The notes beneath the pieces are model-generated. The model did not search any database and was not told the DNA's origin. It saw nothing but the letters and a program-made list of their open reading frames with translations. From Bacteroidales bacterium UBA5342 (GTDB lineage: Bacteria > Bacteroidota > Bacteroidia > Bacteroidales > UBA5342), in assembly GCA_002408065.1 (NCBI GenBank), contig DHQI01000026.1:26614-54890 (forward strand): DNA of 28,277 nt. Reading direction: 5' to 3'. The position numbers and the translations under genes are program-made. This document shows positions 1 to 6,680 of the stretch, in pieces. Each line of letters opens with the position of its first letter. Position 1 is the first letter of the stretch.

Positions 1-1
1 G

Positions 2-85
2 GCTGAGCCCCGAGTTCTCGGGGAAGCCCCGGATGTTCTCCACAAATTTATATATTTGCTTCACCATTTTACAGAAAGAACATGA
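2..85 (+). CDS. Possible C-terminal end of an upstream gene (partial)
   Basis: The frame beginning at base 2 is open from the window edge to a TGA at 83-85 and reads as 27 residues (AEPRVLGEAPDV near its start). Its stop overlaps the ATG of the following GTPase gene as ATGA, an arrangement typical of translationally coupled operon neighbours, and this is the main reason to call it. Against it, a second frame is also open here, the stretch is short, and bases 8-23 form a GC-rich hairpin (CCCCGA/TCGGGG) that could instead be a structured RNA end. I do not recognise the peptide. Confidence 0.35.
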   Translation, partial: AEPRVLGEAPDVLHKFIYLLHHFTERT

Positions 86-1059
86 ACGACAAAAAAATAA
101 TGCCTGTCACTATAATAACAGGCTTTTTAGGAGCAGGTAAAACAACCTTTCTCAACGAAATACTACAGCATAATAAAACCGCGAATTTCCTAATCTTAGA
201 AAATGAAGCGGGCCATACCAACATAGACAGCGAACTTGTCAAAACCAATTCCCAAAGCAGCGTCTTCGAGATGACAGGCGGTTGCATCTGCTGTTCGCTA
301 AGCACCGAAATAGGCACTGTGCTCAATAGTGTCATATTATCTCAAGTAAAATACGACTACGTGCTAATAGAAGCCACAGGAATGGCTGATTCCGGACAAA
401 TCATCAATATGTTTTCTGGCGCCCGTATACAGCGCTACTTCAAGCTCGATGCAGTCATAGGATTGGTCGATGCCTCTAACTTCTTGTCACGCATAGACGA
501 TTTTCGCGAAGTCAATAGTCAAATTGTAAAGTCTGACATCGTATTCATAAACAAGCAAGACTTATTGTCAAGAGAAGAACTTGAAAAGGTTGAACAAAGG
601 GTGAGAAGCATCAATCCTTTAGCTAAAATCGAGAAGACTAGCCAGGGGAAGTTCGATGGTGTAGACGTGCTTAATACTGAAAGCTTTAGCGCATCAAAAG
701 TAGAAGAAAGCGTCATTGACTTTACCCAGATGACCTTGTTGAAAGAGGGGAAAGATCTAGTCCACAAAATCCAAACCCTCAACTACATCATTCCAGGTAA
801 CTTCGATATGGAAAGAGTCGCAATGTGGTTCGAGGACCTACTCTTCCTAAACAAAGAAAACATCCTTAGAGTAAAAGCCCTCCTGAGCATCCACGATATG
901 AAGCACAAACTAATACTTCAATCTGTAGGAGGCGACTACTATACCTCACAAGGTAAGGAATGGGGCAAAGACGAAGCTAGAGAAAGCCGGATTGTGATTA
1001 TTGGTACAAACCTGGATAAGGAAAAAATCTATGAAGGAATGATGGCTTTGTCCCAATAG
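82..1059 (+). CDS. CobW/COG0523-family (G3E) GTPase, putative metallochaperone
   Basis: This is a 325-residue P-loop GTPase of the G3E family, which includes CobW, YeiR and ZigA and delivers metals to target proteins in the cytoplasm. The Walker A motif GFLGAGKTT is at residues 14-22, the family's metal-binding CxCC (GGCICC) at 66-71, and the guanine-specificity NKxD motif (NKQD) near residue 158. The C-terminal half matches the smaller CobW_C domain. No histidine-rich tail is visible, so Zn2+ versus Co2+ specificity cannot be read from the sequence. The ATG at 82 is chosen because it places the Walker A the usual distance from the N terminus and overlaps a possible upstream stop. It is the only convincing plus-strand gene of the window and converges on the next gene. 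Family assignment is secure; the client protein is unknown. Confidence 0.93.
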   Translation: MNDKKIMPVTIITGFLGAGKTTFLNEILQHNKTANFLILENEAGHTNIDSELVKTNSQSSVFEMTGGCICCSLSTEIGTVLNSVILSQVKYDYVLIEATGMADSGQIINMFSGARIQRYFKLDAVIGLVDASNFLSRIDDFREVNSQIVKSDIVFINKQDLLSREELEKVEQRVRSINPLAKIEKTSQGKFDGVDVLNTESFSASKVEESVIDFTQMTLLKEGKDLVHKIQTLNYIIPGNFDMERVAMWFEDLLFLNKENILRVKALLSIHDMKHKLILQSVGGDYYTSQGKEWGKDEARESRIVIIGTNLDKEKIYEGMMALSQ

Positions 1060-1113
1060 CTGATTAATCTATAAAAGAGTATGCTATTAAGTGAGGCTTG
1101 TCAATCTTTTGGT

Positions 1114-2226
1114 CTAAAACTCCATCCTATACAATCGCGCTCGCTTATGCAAACGATTCTCATACGCCTCCCATAGGTTTTGGATGGCCTTATTACTATC
1201 TAGATTTTGGGTCGTTTCTAGGTGAGTAATGCCGTGTTTTTGTATGCCTTTGGCTATTTCGTTAAATACGATAGCATTGAGCCCTTTGCGCTGGTAGTCG
1301 GGGTGGATGCCTATCAGTAAGAGGTCTAGTGTTTTGTTGCCTTTTGCATTGCGCATCAAGTGGATAAAGCCAAAAGGGAAGAGGCGACCATTGGCTTTTT
1401 GCAGGCTATGTGAGAGCGAAAGCATATTGATACCAAAGGCCACAATCTTACCATCCTTGTCACTCAGTACATTTACAAAATCAGGATTTAGCAAAGGCAG
1501 AAAACTCTTGATAAGCGCCGCTTTTTGCTTTTCGTTAAGAGGGCTTACGCCATAGAGTGCAGAATATGTTGTATTGTATAAATCAAAGATTTTTGGTGCT
1601 AGATCTTTAAGATCTTTTTTATTGCTTAAGTCTACTACTTTAAGAGTGTACTTTTCTTTTAGAAGCTCAGCAAACTTACTTAGTTTTTCTGGTATTTGCT
1701 TTGGGAATATCACTTCACGCTCTACCCAGTCATGTTGTTTGCGAAAGCCAAAAGACTCCACAAAATGAGGATAATAAGGGTAGTTATAATTCGATGATTG
1801 GCAAGCTAATTCTTGAAATCCCTCGACTAACATACCGTGCTTGTCAAGGTTGGTAAAGCCAAAGGGACCAACGATTTCTTTCATTCCTTGTTCCTTAGCC
1901 CAAGTTGCAGCTGTCTCAAGTAGCTTGTGAGCTATGGCTTCATCTTCTATGCAGTCGAAGTGAGTAAAGCGTCCTTGTTTAACTCCTTGTATTTTGTTGA
2001 AATTGTGATTGATAATGGCGGCGACACGACCGACTACTTTTCCTTTTAGCTTGGCTAGCCAAAGCTGACTTGTGCAGTTTTCAGCCATTGGGTTATTAGG
2101 ACTGAAGAAGTCTTTCTCCATTTTATCTAAGGCAGGGACGTAGTACGGATTTCCTTTGTAGAGCTTGCGCTGAAAACGAATGAACTGATTGAGTTCTTTT
2201 TTACTTTTGACTTCTTTTATTTGCAT
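1114..2226 (-). CDS. GNAT-fold N-acetyltransferase-like protein
   Basis: This 370-residue cytoplasmic protein resembles a widespread Bacteroidota family annotated as GNAT N-acetyltransferase or hypothetical protein. The N-terminal half has a GNAT-like look (QLWLAKLKGKVVGRVAA around residues 53-70). The C-terminal half carries the acyl-CoA pyrophosphate-binding type signature HPDYQRKGLNAIVF near residues 308-321, where Q/R-x-x-G is the usual motif A. There is no signal peptide and no membrane segment. The length is about twice that of a single GNAT domain, which suggests two GNAT folds in tandem, one of them possibly degenerate. The substrate is unknown. A 120-base spacer with a repeat separates it from the SDR gene upstream, so it may be transcribed separately. 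Confidence 0.7.
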   Translation of the reverse strand: MQIKEVKSKKELNQFIRFQRKLYKGNPYYVPALDKMEKDFFSPNNPMAENCTSQLWLAKLKGKVVGRVAAIINHNFNKIQGVKQGRFTHFDCIEDEAIAHKLLETAATWAKEQGMKEIVGPFGFTNLDKHGMLVEGFQELACQSSNYNYPYYPHFVESFGFRKQHDWVEREVIFPKQIPEKLSKFAELLKEKYTLKVVDLSNKKDLKDLAPKIFDLYNTTYSALYGVSPLNEKQKAALIKSFLPLLNPDFVNVLSDKDGKIVAFGINMLSLSHSLQKANGRLFPFGFIHLMRNAKGNKTLDLLLIGIHPDYQRKGLNAIVFNEIAKGIQKHGITHLETTQNLDSNKAIQNLWEAYENRLHKRARLYRMEF

Positions 2227-2260
2227 GACGCTGTTTCAGTGTTTTTGTCTTAGTGCCTTT

Positions 2261-2325
2261 TTGTGATCGCTTTGTGGTGCTTCGTTTCATAATCTAATTC
2301 AATTGAAGCACAGAGAATCACAGAG
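2261..2325. repeat. Imperfect inverted repeat in spacer
   Basis: In the spacer 2227-2346, the left arm at 2261-2283 (TTGTGATCGC then TTTGTGGTGCTTC) and the right arm at 2305-2325 (GAAGCACAGAG then AATCACAGAG) are imperfect inverted copies. The innermost 6 bp are perfect (TGCTTC/GAAGCA) around a loop of about 21 bases. The words CACAGAG, CACAAAG and TTAGTGCC are typical of short interspersed intergenic repeats in Bacteroidota. It may fold in RNA between the SDR and GNAT genes. No T tract follows, so it is not a classic terminator. Confidence 0.5.
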
Positions 2326-2346
2326 TTCCTCAAAGTTTATTTATAA

Positions 2347-3237
2347 CTAAGAAAAGGGTGAATCCGGTTCTTTAGCCATCTCGTGTAGCAGGACGCGGTC
2401 GGCTACGCCCGGCAGGTTTTTATGGAGCCATACTACCAATTTGCCCTGAGGTGTCAGGACAAGATCGCGTTCGCGTTTTTGTACGGCCTTTACAATGATT
2501 TGAGCTACGCGTGTGCTGCTCATCATCTTTTCTTCTTTGCGTGGACTTTCGCTTTGTGGCTTTCCATCTTTATCTAGGGCAGTAAAACGTATATTCGACT
2601 CAGTAAAGCCTGGATGGACGATCATTACATTGAGACCTTTGCGTTTGTTCTCTAAACGTAGGGTGTTTAAGAAGCCATCCATAGCATATTTAGATGCTGC
2701 ATAACCTGTTCTTCCAGGCAAAGGAACAAGTCCTGAAATGGATGAAATGCCAATGATAGTACCTTTAGATTGTAATAAGTAGGGCAGTGCAAATTTGCTG
2801 CAGTATACTGTGCCATAAAAGTTGGTGTCCATTAGTTCCTTGATTACCTCAAGCTTGAGCTCTTCAAATGAAGCACGCATTGAGATACCTGCATTGTTTA
2901 TAAGGATGTCTATTCCTCCAAATTTTTCTATTGTCTTATTAACTAAACGTTGGCAGTCATCAATATTACGTATGTCACATACAACGTAGAGGGCCTCTCC
3001 ACCCAATGTTGTGATTTCTTGCGCGACTTCTTGTAGTACGCTTTCTCTTCTAGAACTGATGACTACTTTGGCTCCATGTTTAGCAAATTCCAAAGCGCAG
3101 GCACGTCCTATGCCCGATGATCCCCCGGTAATGACCACTACCTTCTCTTTAAAAAAAACAGAATTTTTTAGCAGACTTTCACTATTTCTAAGTTTTGGCT
3201 TAGGTATGCGGTATTTTAAGAGCTGTTTGTAATTCAT
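2347..3237 (-). CDS. SDR-family short-chain dehydrogenase/reductase
   Basis: This is a classical short-chain dehydrogenase of 296 residues that should use NAD(P)H in the cytoplasm. The cofactor motif TGGSSGIG is at residues 37-44, the structural NNAG at 114-117, the catalytic Ser at about 165, and Tyr179 and Lys183 in YAASK. About 30 residues of basic N-terminal extension precede the Rossmann fold, more than usual; no internal ATG would give the shorter form, so the ATG at 3237 is kept. That extension contains a run of eight T (coding strand), a possible slippage site. The C-terminal part is longer than in FabG and resembles broad-substrate ketone/aldehyde reductases. It starts only 8 bases after the HigA-type gene, so the two are probably co-transcribed. 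Substrate unknown. Confidence 0.85.
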   Translation of the reverse strand: MNYKQLLKYRIPKPKLRNSESLLKNSVFFKEKVVVITGGSSGIGRACALEFAKHGAKVVISSRRESVLQEVAQEITTLGGEALYVVCDIRNIDDCQRLVNKTIEKFGGIDILINNAGISMRASFEELKLEVIKELMDTNFYGTVYCSKFALPYLLQSKGTIIGISSISGLVPLPGRTGYAASKYAMDGFLNTLRLENKRKGLNVMIVHPGFTESNIRFTALDKDGKPQSESPRKEEKMMSSTRVAQIIVKAVQKRERDLVLTPQGKLVVWLHKNLPGVADRVLLHEMAKEPDSPFS

Positions 3238-3245
3238 GACGGTAA

Positions 3246-3560
3246 CTATTTCAATTTCGAATGATTGAATGATGGTGCATTCTTGCGAATGATTTTTAAA
3301 GTCTCTTTCAGCGAATGCTTCCCTACTTGAATATCGTAATTATTTTGAAGTTCTAGCCAGAAAGAGGCCGGATTGTCAAAAAAAGAGCCTAAACGCAGGG
3401 CTGTATCTGCAGTGATTCGCCGGTTTCCTTTTAGTATTTGAGAAATACGTGTCTGTGGTATATGAATCGCTTTGGATAAACGATAAGCTGTGATATTCAA
3501 TGGTGTAAGGAATTCTTCCATCAAGACAATTCCAGGATGTAAGGCATTAATGGTGTTCAT
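3246..3560 (-). CDS. higA: HigA-type XRE-family antitoxin/repressor without a HigB partner
   Basis: This 104-residue protein has the HigA addiction-module layout: the N-terminal HPGIVLMEEF motif at about residues 8-17, a helix-turn-helix at about 20-60 (AYRLSKAIHIPQTRIS and GNRRITADTAL), and the SFFDNPASFWLELQ segment typical of the family. Such proteins bind DNA as dimers and repress their own operon, usually alongside the RelE-like RNase HigB encoded just upstream. Here the 299 bases upstream encode no HigB-like frame, and the downstream partner is an SDR oxidoreductase 8 bases away. It is therefore an orphan antitoxin or a repurposed regulator. The ATG is preceded by a good Bacteroidota promoter. 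Confidence 0.85.
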   Translation of the reverse strand: MNTINALHPGIVLMEEFLTPLNITAYRLSKAIHIPQTRISQILKGNRRITADTALRLGSFFDNPASFWLELQNNYDIQVGKHSLKETLKIIRKNAPSFNHSKLK

Positions 3561-3859
3561 GAATACTAATCTTTTACGTTACTAACGACAAAGGTAAGTA
3601 GTTAAAAGAATAATGACAATAGGAAAGTGTGGGGGCAGGATGAAATGGTGAATTAACGAACTGAGTTGTCATTTTAATCGACATACAAGAGGTGTTTCAA
3701 ATATGGGAATTTATGACAGTTTAGAACTTGTTTTGTAGCAAAGTGATGTGTCGCAATATGTATTTATTGAGGTGTTTAAGTTAGTTTTTGACGATTTGTG
3801 GTAAACGAAGCAATAATGATATTTTAATCATAGTAATGCTTGTTCAATCACACCTTTGG
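3561..3859. other. Intergenic region upstream of the HigA-type gene
   Basis: These 299 AT-rich bases lie between the end of the K+ channel gene and the HigA-type gene. I looked for a HigB/RelE frame on the minus strand and found only peptides of about 15 codons between stops. Apart from the promoter at 3589-3619, I see no hairpin terminator, tRNA or repeat. Confidence 0.6.
3589..3619 (-). promoter_or_regulatory. Bacteroidota-type promoter of the higA-SDR unit
   Basis: On the minus strand a -7 box TACCTTTG (plus-strand 3589-3596) fits the TAnnTTTG consensus of the Bacteroidota primary sigma factor. A TTG at plus-strand 3617-3619 lies 20 bases upstream, near the position of the -33 element. 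Transcription would start around 3582-3585, giving a leader of roughly 25 bases before the ATG at 3560. HigA proteins often bind operators overlapping such a promoter, but no clear palindrome is seen. Confidence 0.5.
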
Positions 3860-4888
3860 TTATTGTTTTGACAATATATCACGCAAGGCTTGAATCTGTA
3901 CAGGAGAGCCCAAAACAAATAGCATATCACTACATGTTAACGAAAAATCCGGTGATGGATTAAAGACAAAATTCCCTTCTTGAGTTTTAACGCCTACGAT
4001 ATTGGCACCACCGGATATTTCACGAAGATTGAGTGATTTAAGGGTGCATTTGTCTGGATCTTCAGGGGTGTTGTCGCAGATGATGGTTTCGAGGCTGACG
4101 TCTTTTACACGTTGCAGCAGTACATATTCCCAAAATTCTACCACATCGGGTTGAGCCACGAGCTTAGCCATACGCTGTCCGCCTATGCGGTCAGGCATAA
4201 TCACATTATCGGCTCCCACACGGCGTAGTTTTACATCAGAGCGGAACTCCGAGGCACGACTAATGATTTGGATGTTAGGGTTCATCTCCCTAGCTGTCAG
4301 TACGACGTACATATTATCAGCATCCTTTGGCAAAGCCGTTATAAGAGCTCTTGCGTGTTTTATTTGGGCCAGGTTCATTACTTCCTCGCTCGCTGCATCG
4401 CCTTGTATAAAGAGACGGTCCTGATCCTCACGGATGTATTCGACGACGTTATCGCGTTTCTCAATGATGACATATTCGATGCCATGCTCCGAGAGCTCTT
4501 CACACGCTTGAAAGCCGTTGCGCCCATAGCCACAAACTATGACGTGGTCACGCAGATTTACAATTCTTTTTTTCACGTTATAGTCTTTTATTTTTTTTTG
4601 AAGATTGCCGTTTTGTACAAAAAGATATATGGTTGCTGCGGCATAACCTATAATTAACCAGCTGCTTATGATGAGTAGTGCGGTGAATAGACGTCCCCAT
4701 TCGTTAAGTTCCACCACTTCGCCAAATCCTACTGTGGTGACTGTTATTACCGTCATATAAAAAGCATCCAGAAGGCTGCTGTCCGTAAGAAGATAAAAGC
4801 CAGTAGTGCCAATCATTACTATAGTTATCACTAAAGCAATGGTTGTCTTGATACCGCCTATCTGAAATGTTATACTTTGCCTTTTCAT
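3860..4888 (-). CDS. Two-TM potassium channel with TrkA (RCK) domains
   Basis: This 342-residue inner-membrane ion channel is of the Kch/MthK type. Helices at about residues 14-33 and 66-90 flank a pore loop with the filter TTVGFGE (51-57), a Phe variant of TVGYGD. A TrkA-N/RCK domain follows with the nucleotide-binding motif GYGRNG (120-125), then a TrkA-C domain to the end. K+ flux would be gated by NAD(H), ATP or Ca2+ bound at the RCK domain. A longer reading from 4933 is possible, but the ATG at 4888 is preferred: it overlaps the stop of the DUF2851 gene as ATGA and puts the first helix close to the N terminus, whereas the longer form would overlap that gene by 49 bases. It is the last gene of the V-ATPase-associated run. 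Confidence 0.88.
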   Translation of the reverse strand: MKRQSITFQIGGIKTTIALVITIVMIGTTGFYLLTDSSLLDAFYMTVITVTTVGFGEVVELNEWGRLFTALLIISSWLIIGYAAATIYLFVQNGNLQKKIKDYNVKKRIVNLRDHVIVCGYGRNGFQACEELSEHGIEYVIIEKRDNVVEYIREDQDRLFIQGDAASEEVMNLAQIKHARALITALPKDADNMYVVLTAREMNPNIQIISRASEFRSDVKLRRVGADNVIMPDRIGGQRMAKLVAQPDVVEFWEYVLLQRVKDVSLETIICDNTPEDPDKCTLKSLNLREISGGANIVGVKTQEGNFVFNPSPDFSLTCSDMLFVLGSPVQIQALRDILSKQ

Positions 4889-6174
4889 TGCCGTAAAGAT
4901 AGGAAATGATGCCCAATATTGCAATGTAGACATTTTTTAGGACGACAATATTCGTTGTAGAGTTGTATTTGGGCCTGGCTGTCGTAGGCATTAAAGCCTG
5001 GAAGTCCATAGTTTTCCCATTTTTTCGTTATGCTGTTTTTTTCCTTGGGCATTTGCTCCAATAGCTTGAGGGCTTTGTCGCAGTATTTTTCTTGCGCTTT
5101 AGCTTTTCCGTAATTAAAAATTATAGGGACTACGGCATTGATGATGATAATTAGAATAGCTGATTTGCCCAGTTTCTTTTGACTTTGCTTGGAGAGTTTG
5201 CCAAACTGAAAATGGGTCATCCAATAGGTGGTAGTGCGCGTTTGAAATAAAGCCGTAATATCGTCAAGCTCGCTATTTAATATTTGATGCAAAAGGCTGT
5301 CGTGCGTATGCATCAGATAGGCCAGTTGCGAAATACGAATAGTGGGGAAGTTACCGGGGCGTAGGCGTAAAAAACGCCAATGGTGTTTTTCGATGTTGTT
5401 GATATTGTATTTAGCTTTCAGGAAACGGTACTCCGATTGTAACTGATAATAGTAATCATCTTCTATATCTTCTTCCAGAAAACCAGCCTGGCCAAAGAGA
5501 AGCGCTTCCAATTGTATGAGGTTGTTGCGGTGCTTCGCTATGATTTTGTAAGAAAACGATTTGCCCAAACGTTCGAAAACCTCATTATTGACGCCAAAGC
5601 CAAAGCTACGGCAAAGGGTTTGAAAAAAGACGGCTTCCCAGTCCTTATGGCTTTGCTCCAGGCTTTTAAGGATGGAAGCACTCTTGCGCTCCAAACGCTC
5701 TGTTACCAAACGGTCGCTGAAATTAACCCAAAAGAGCGGATCAATATCTTTCAGATGCTTAGAACAGGCAATGGTGCTTTTCTCTTTCTGAAGTTTTTTG
5801 TAACGTGAATAGACCGAGGATATGGCTTCAATTTCCAAGGTAGGAATTTCGCTGCCATCGGAGCGCAATACCGGAGTGCTGTATTGAGCAACGACGTGCA
5901 ATATCACGTTGTCGTAGGCTTTATCATCTTGATGATGATGTTTTTTCCAATCGGCAGAGTTGAGGTGTATCTCTACATTACCAGCCCAAAGTACGCCATC
6001 TATTTTAACTTTAGCGTTGAAAAAATCAGGCCCTGCGTCAGCATTTAAAAAACCGGGATGAACCACCTCTACAGGTAATCCGTCCACGGTTTCCAAATGA
6101 TTTGTTTTGTATAGTCTGTGTTGCCACACAAAATGGTAGAAAGCTTCATCAACTTTATGTTTATCTTTCTCCAT
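4885..6174 (-). CDS. DUF2851-family protein of unknown function
   Basis: This 429-residue protein is recognisable by the conserved N-terminal blocks HLETVDGLPVEVVHPG (about residues 25-40), NADAGPDFFNAKVKI and GNVEIHLNSADW. The family is common in Bacteroidota and has no established function that I know of. No signal peptide or membrane helix is evident, although a hydrophobic stretch occurs near residues 345-355. The C terminus has a small cysteine cluster (YCRPKKCLHCNIG) that could bind a metal. It starts 15 bases after ntpK and overlaps the K+ channel gene by 4 bases, so it is tightly embedded in this operon. Whether that reflects a role with the ATPase or channel is unknown. Confidence 0.85.
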   Translation of the reverse strand: MEKDKHKVDEAFYHFVWQHRLYKTNHLETVDGLPVEVVHPGFLNADAGPDFFNAKVKIDGVLWAGNVEIHLNSADWKKHHHQDDKAYDNVILHVVAQYSTPVLRSDGSEIPTLEIEAISSVYSRYKKLQKEKSTIACSKHLKDIDPLFWVNFSDRLVTERLERKSASILKSLEQSHKDWEAVFFQTLCRSFGFGVNNEVFERLGKSFSYKIIAKHRNNLIQLEALLFGQAGFLEEDIEDDYYYQLQSEYRFLKAKYNINNIEKHHWRFLRLRPGNFPTIRISQLAYLMHTHDSLLHQILNSELDDITALFQTRTTTYWMTHFQFGKLSKQSQKKLGKSAILIIIINAVVPIIFNYGKAKAQEKYCDKALKLLEQMPKEKNSITKKWENYGLPGFNAYDSQAQIQLYNEYCRPKKCLHCNIGHHFLSLRQ

Positions 6175-6189
6175 TTCGCCTAAATGTTA

Positions 6190-6639
6190 TTATGCTACAC
6201 TACCACCAATCAAAATAGCTGCTACAAGTGCAAGAATAGCGTAAAGCTCAGGGAAAACAGCTAGGATCATAGACTGACCAAAGACATCGTATCCTGAACC
6301 GATGGCCACAATACCATTAGCACATACTTGTCCCTGACGTATGGCAGAGAAAAGACCTACTAAGCCAAGACCAAGACCTGCTCCAAATACTGCTGCTCCT
6401 TGAAGTGTCGTCATTTCGGGTGTTAAAAGCCCTGAAAGCATAAAGTAACCGATGAAACCATAAAGTCCTTGTGATCCGGGAAGGGCGCTAAGAGTCAGGT
6501 AACTACCAAAAGCATCTTTGTTTTTCTTCATTGCACCTACTGCAGCACTACCACCGATTGAACATCCGAAAGCGCTACCAATTCCTGTAAGACCTACCAT
6601 AATACCAATTCCTAGGTATCCTAAAGTTAATGCATCCAT
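6190..6639 (-). CDS. ntpK: V-type ATPase membrane rotor subunit K
   Basis: This 149-residue, four-helix proteolipid is a duplicated two-helix hairpin that forms the ion-translocating rotor ring of bacterial V-ATPases. The ion-binding carboxylate is Glu131 in FPELYAIL. Aligned by eye with E. hirae NtpK, the Na+ ligands Leu61, Thr64, Gln65, Gln110 and Glu139 correspond to Leu53, Ser56, Gln57, Gln102 and Glu131 here, all at a constant offset of 8, with only a conservative Thr-to-Ser change. This suggests Na+ rather than H+ coupling (inference). The first hairpin carries LPGSQG instead of a carboxylate, as in other single-site V-type subunits. It lies 41 bases after ntpI. Confidence 0.93.
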   Translation of the reverse strand: MDALTLGYLGIGIMVGLTGIGSAFGCSIGGSAAVGAMKKNKDAFGSYLTLSALPGSQGLYGFIGYFMLSGLLTPEMTTLQGAAVFGAGLGLGLVGLFSAIRQGQVCANGIVAIGSGYDVFGQSMILAVFPELYAILALVAAILIGGSVA

Positions 6640-6680
6640 AATTTGTTGTTAATTAATGTTGTGTTATTTTCTGTTTTGAA

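Noticed and set aside
8..23. GC-rich hairpin as a terminator or riboswitch
   Set aside because: The CCCCGA/TCGGGG stem has no T tract and no B12-box or other riboswitch consensus; it also reads through as an open frame.
3151..3158. Phase-variable homopolymer in the SDR gene
   Set aside because: A run of eight identical bases exists near the 5' end, but eight is short, lies before the conserved fold and is common in AT-rich DNA; there is no evidence of switching.
4268..4657. 129-codon plus-strand frame opposite the K+ channel gene
   Set aside because: Lies entirely within the RCK domain coding region, has no domain and no promoter; considered an antisense shadow.
4886..4933. Longer N terminus for the K+ channel starting at 4933
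   Set aside because: It would overlap DUF2851 by 49 bases and add 15 residues with no family support; the ATG at 4888 forms a normal ATGA overlap.
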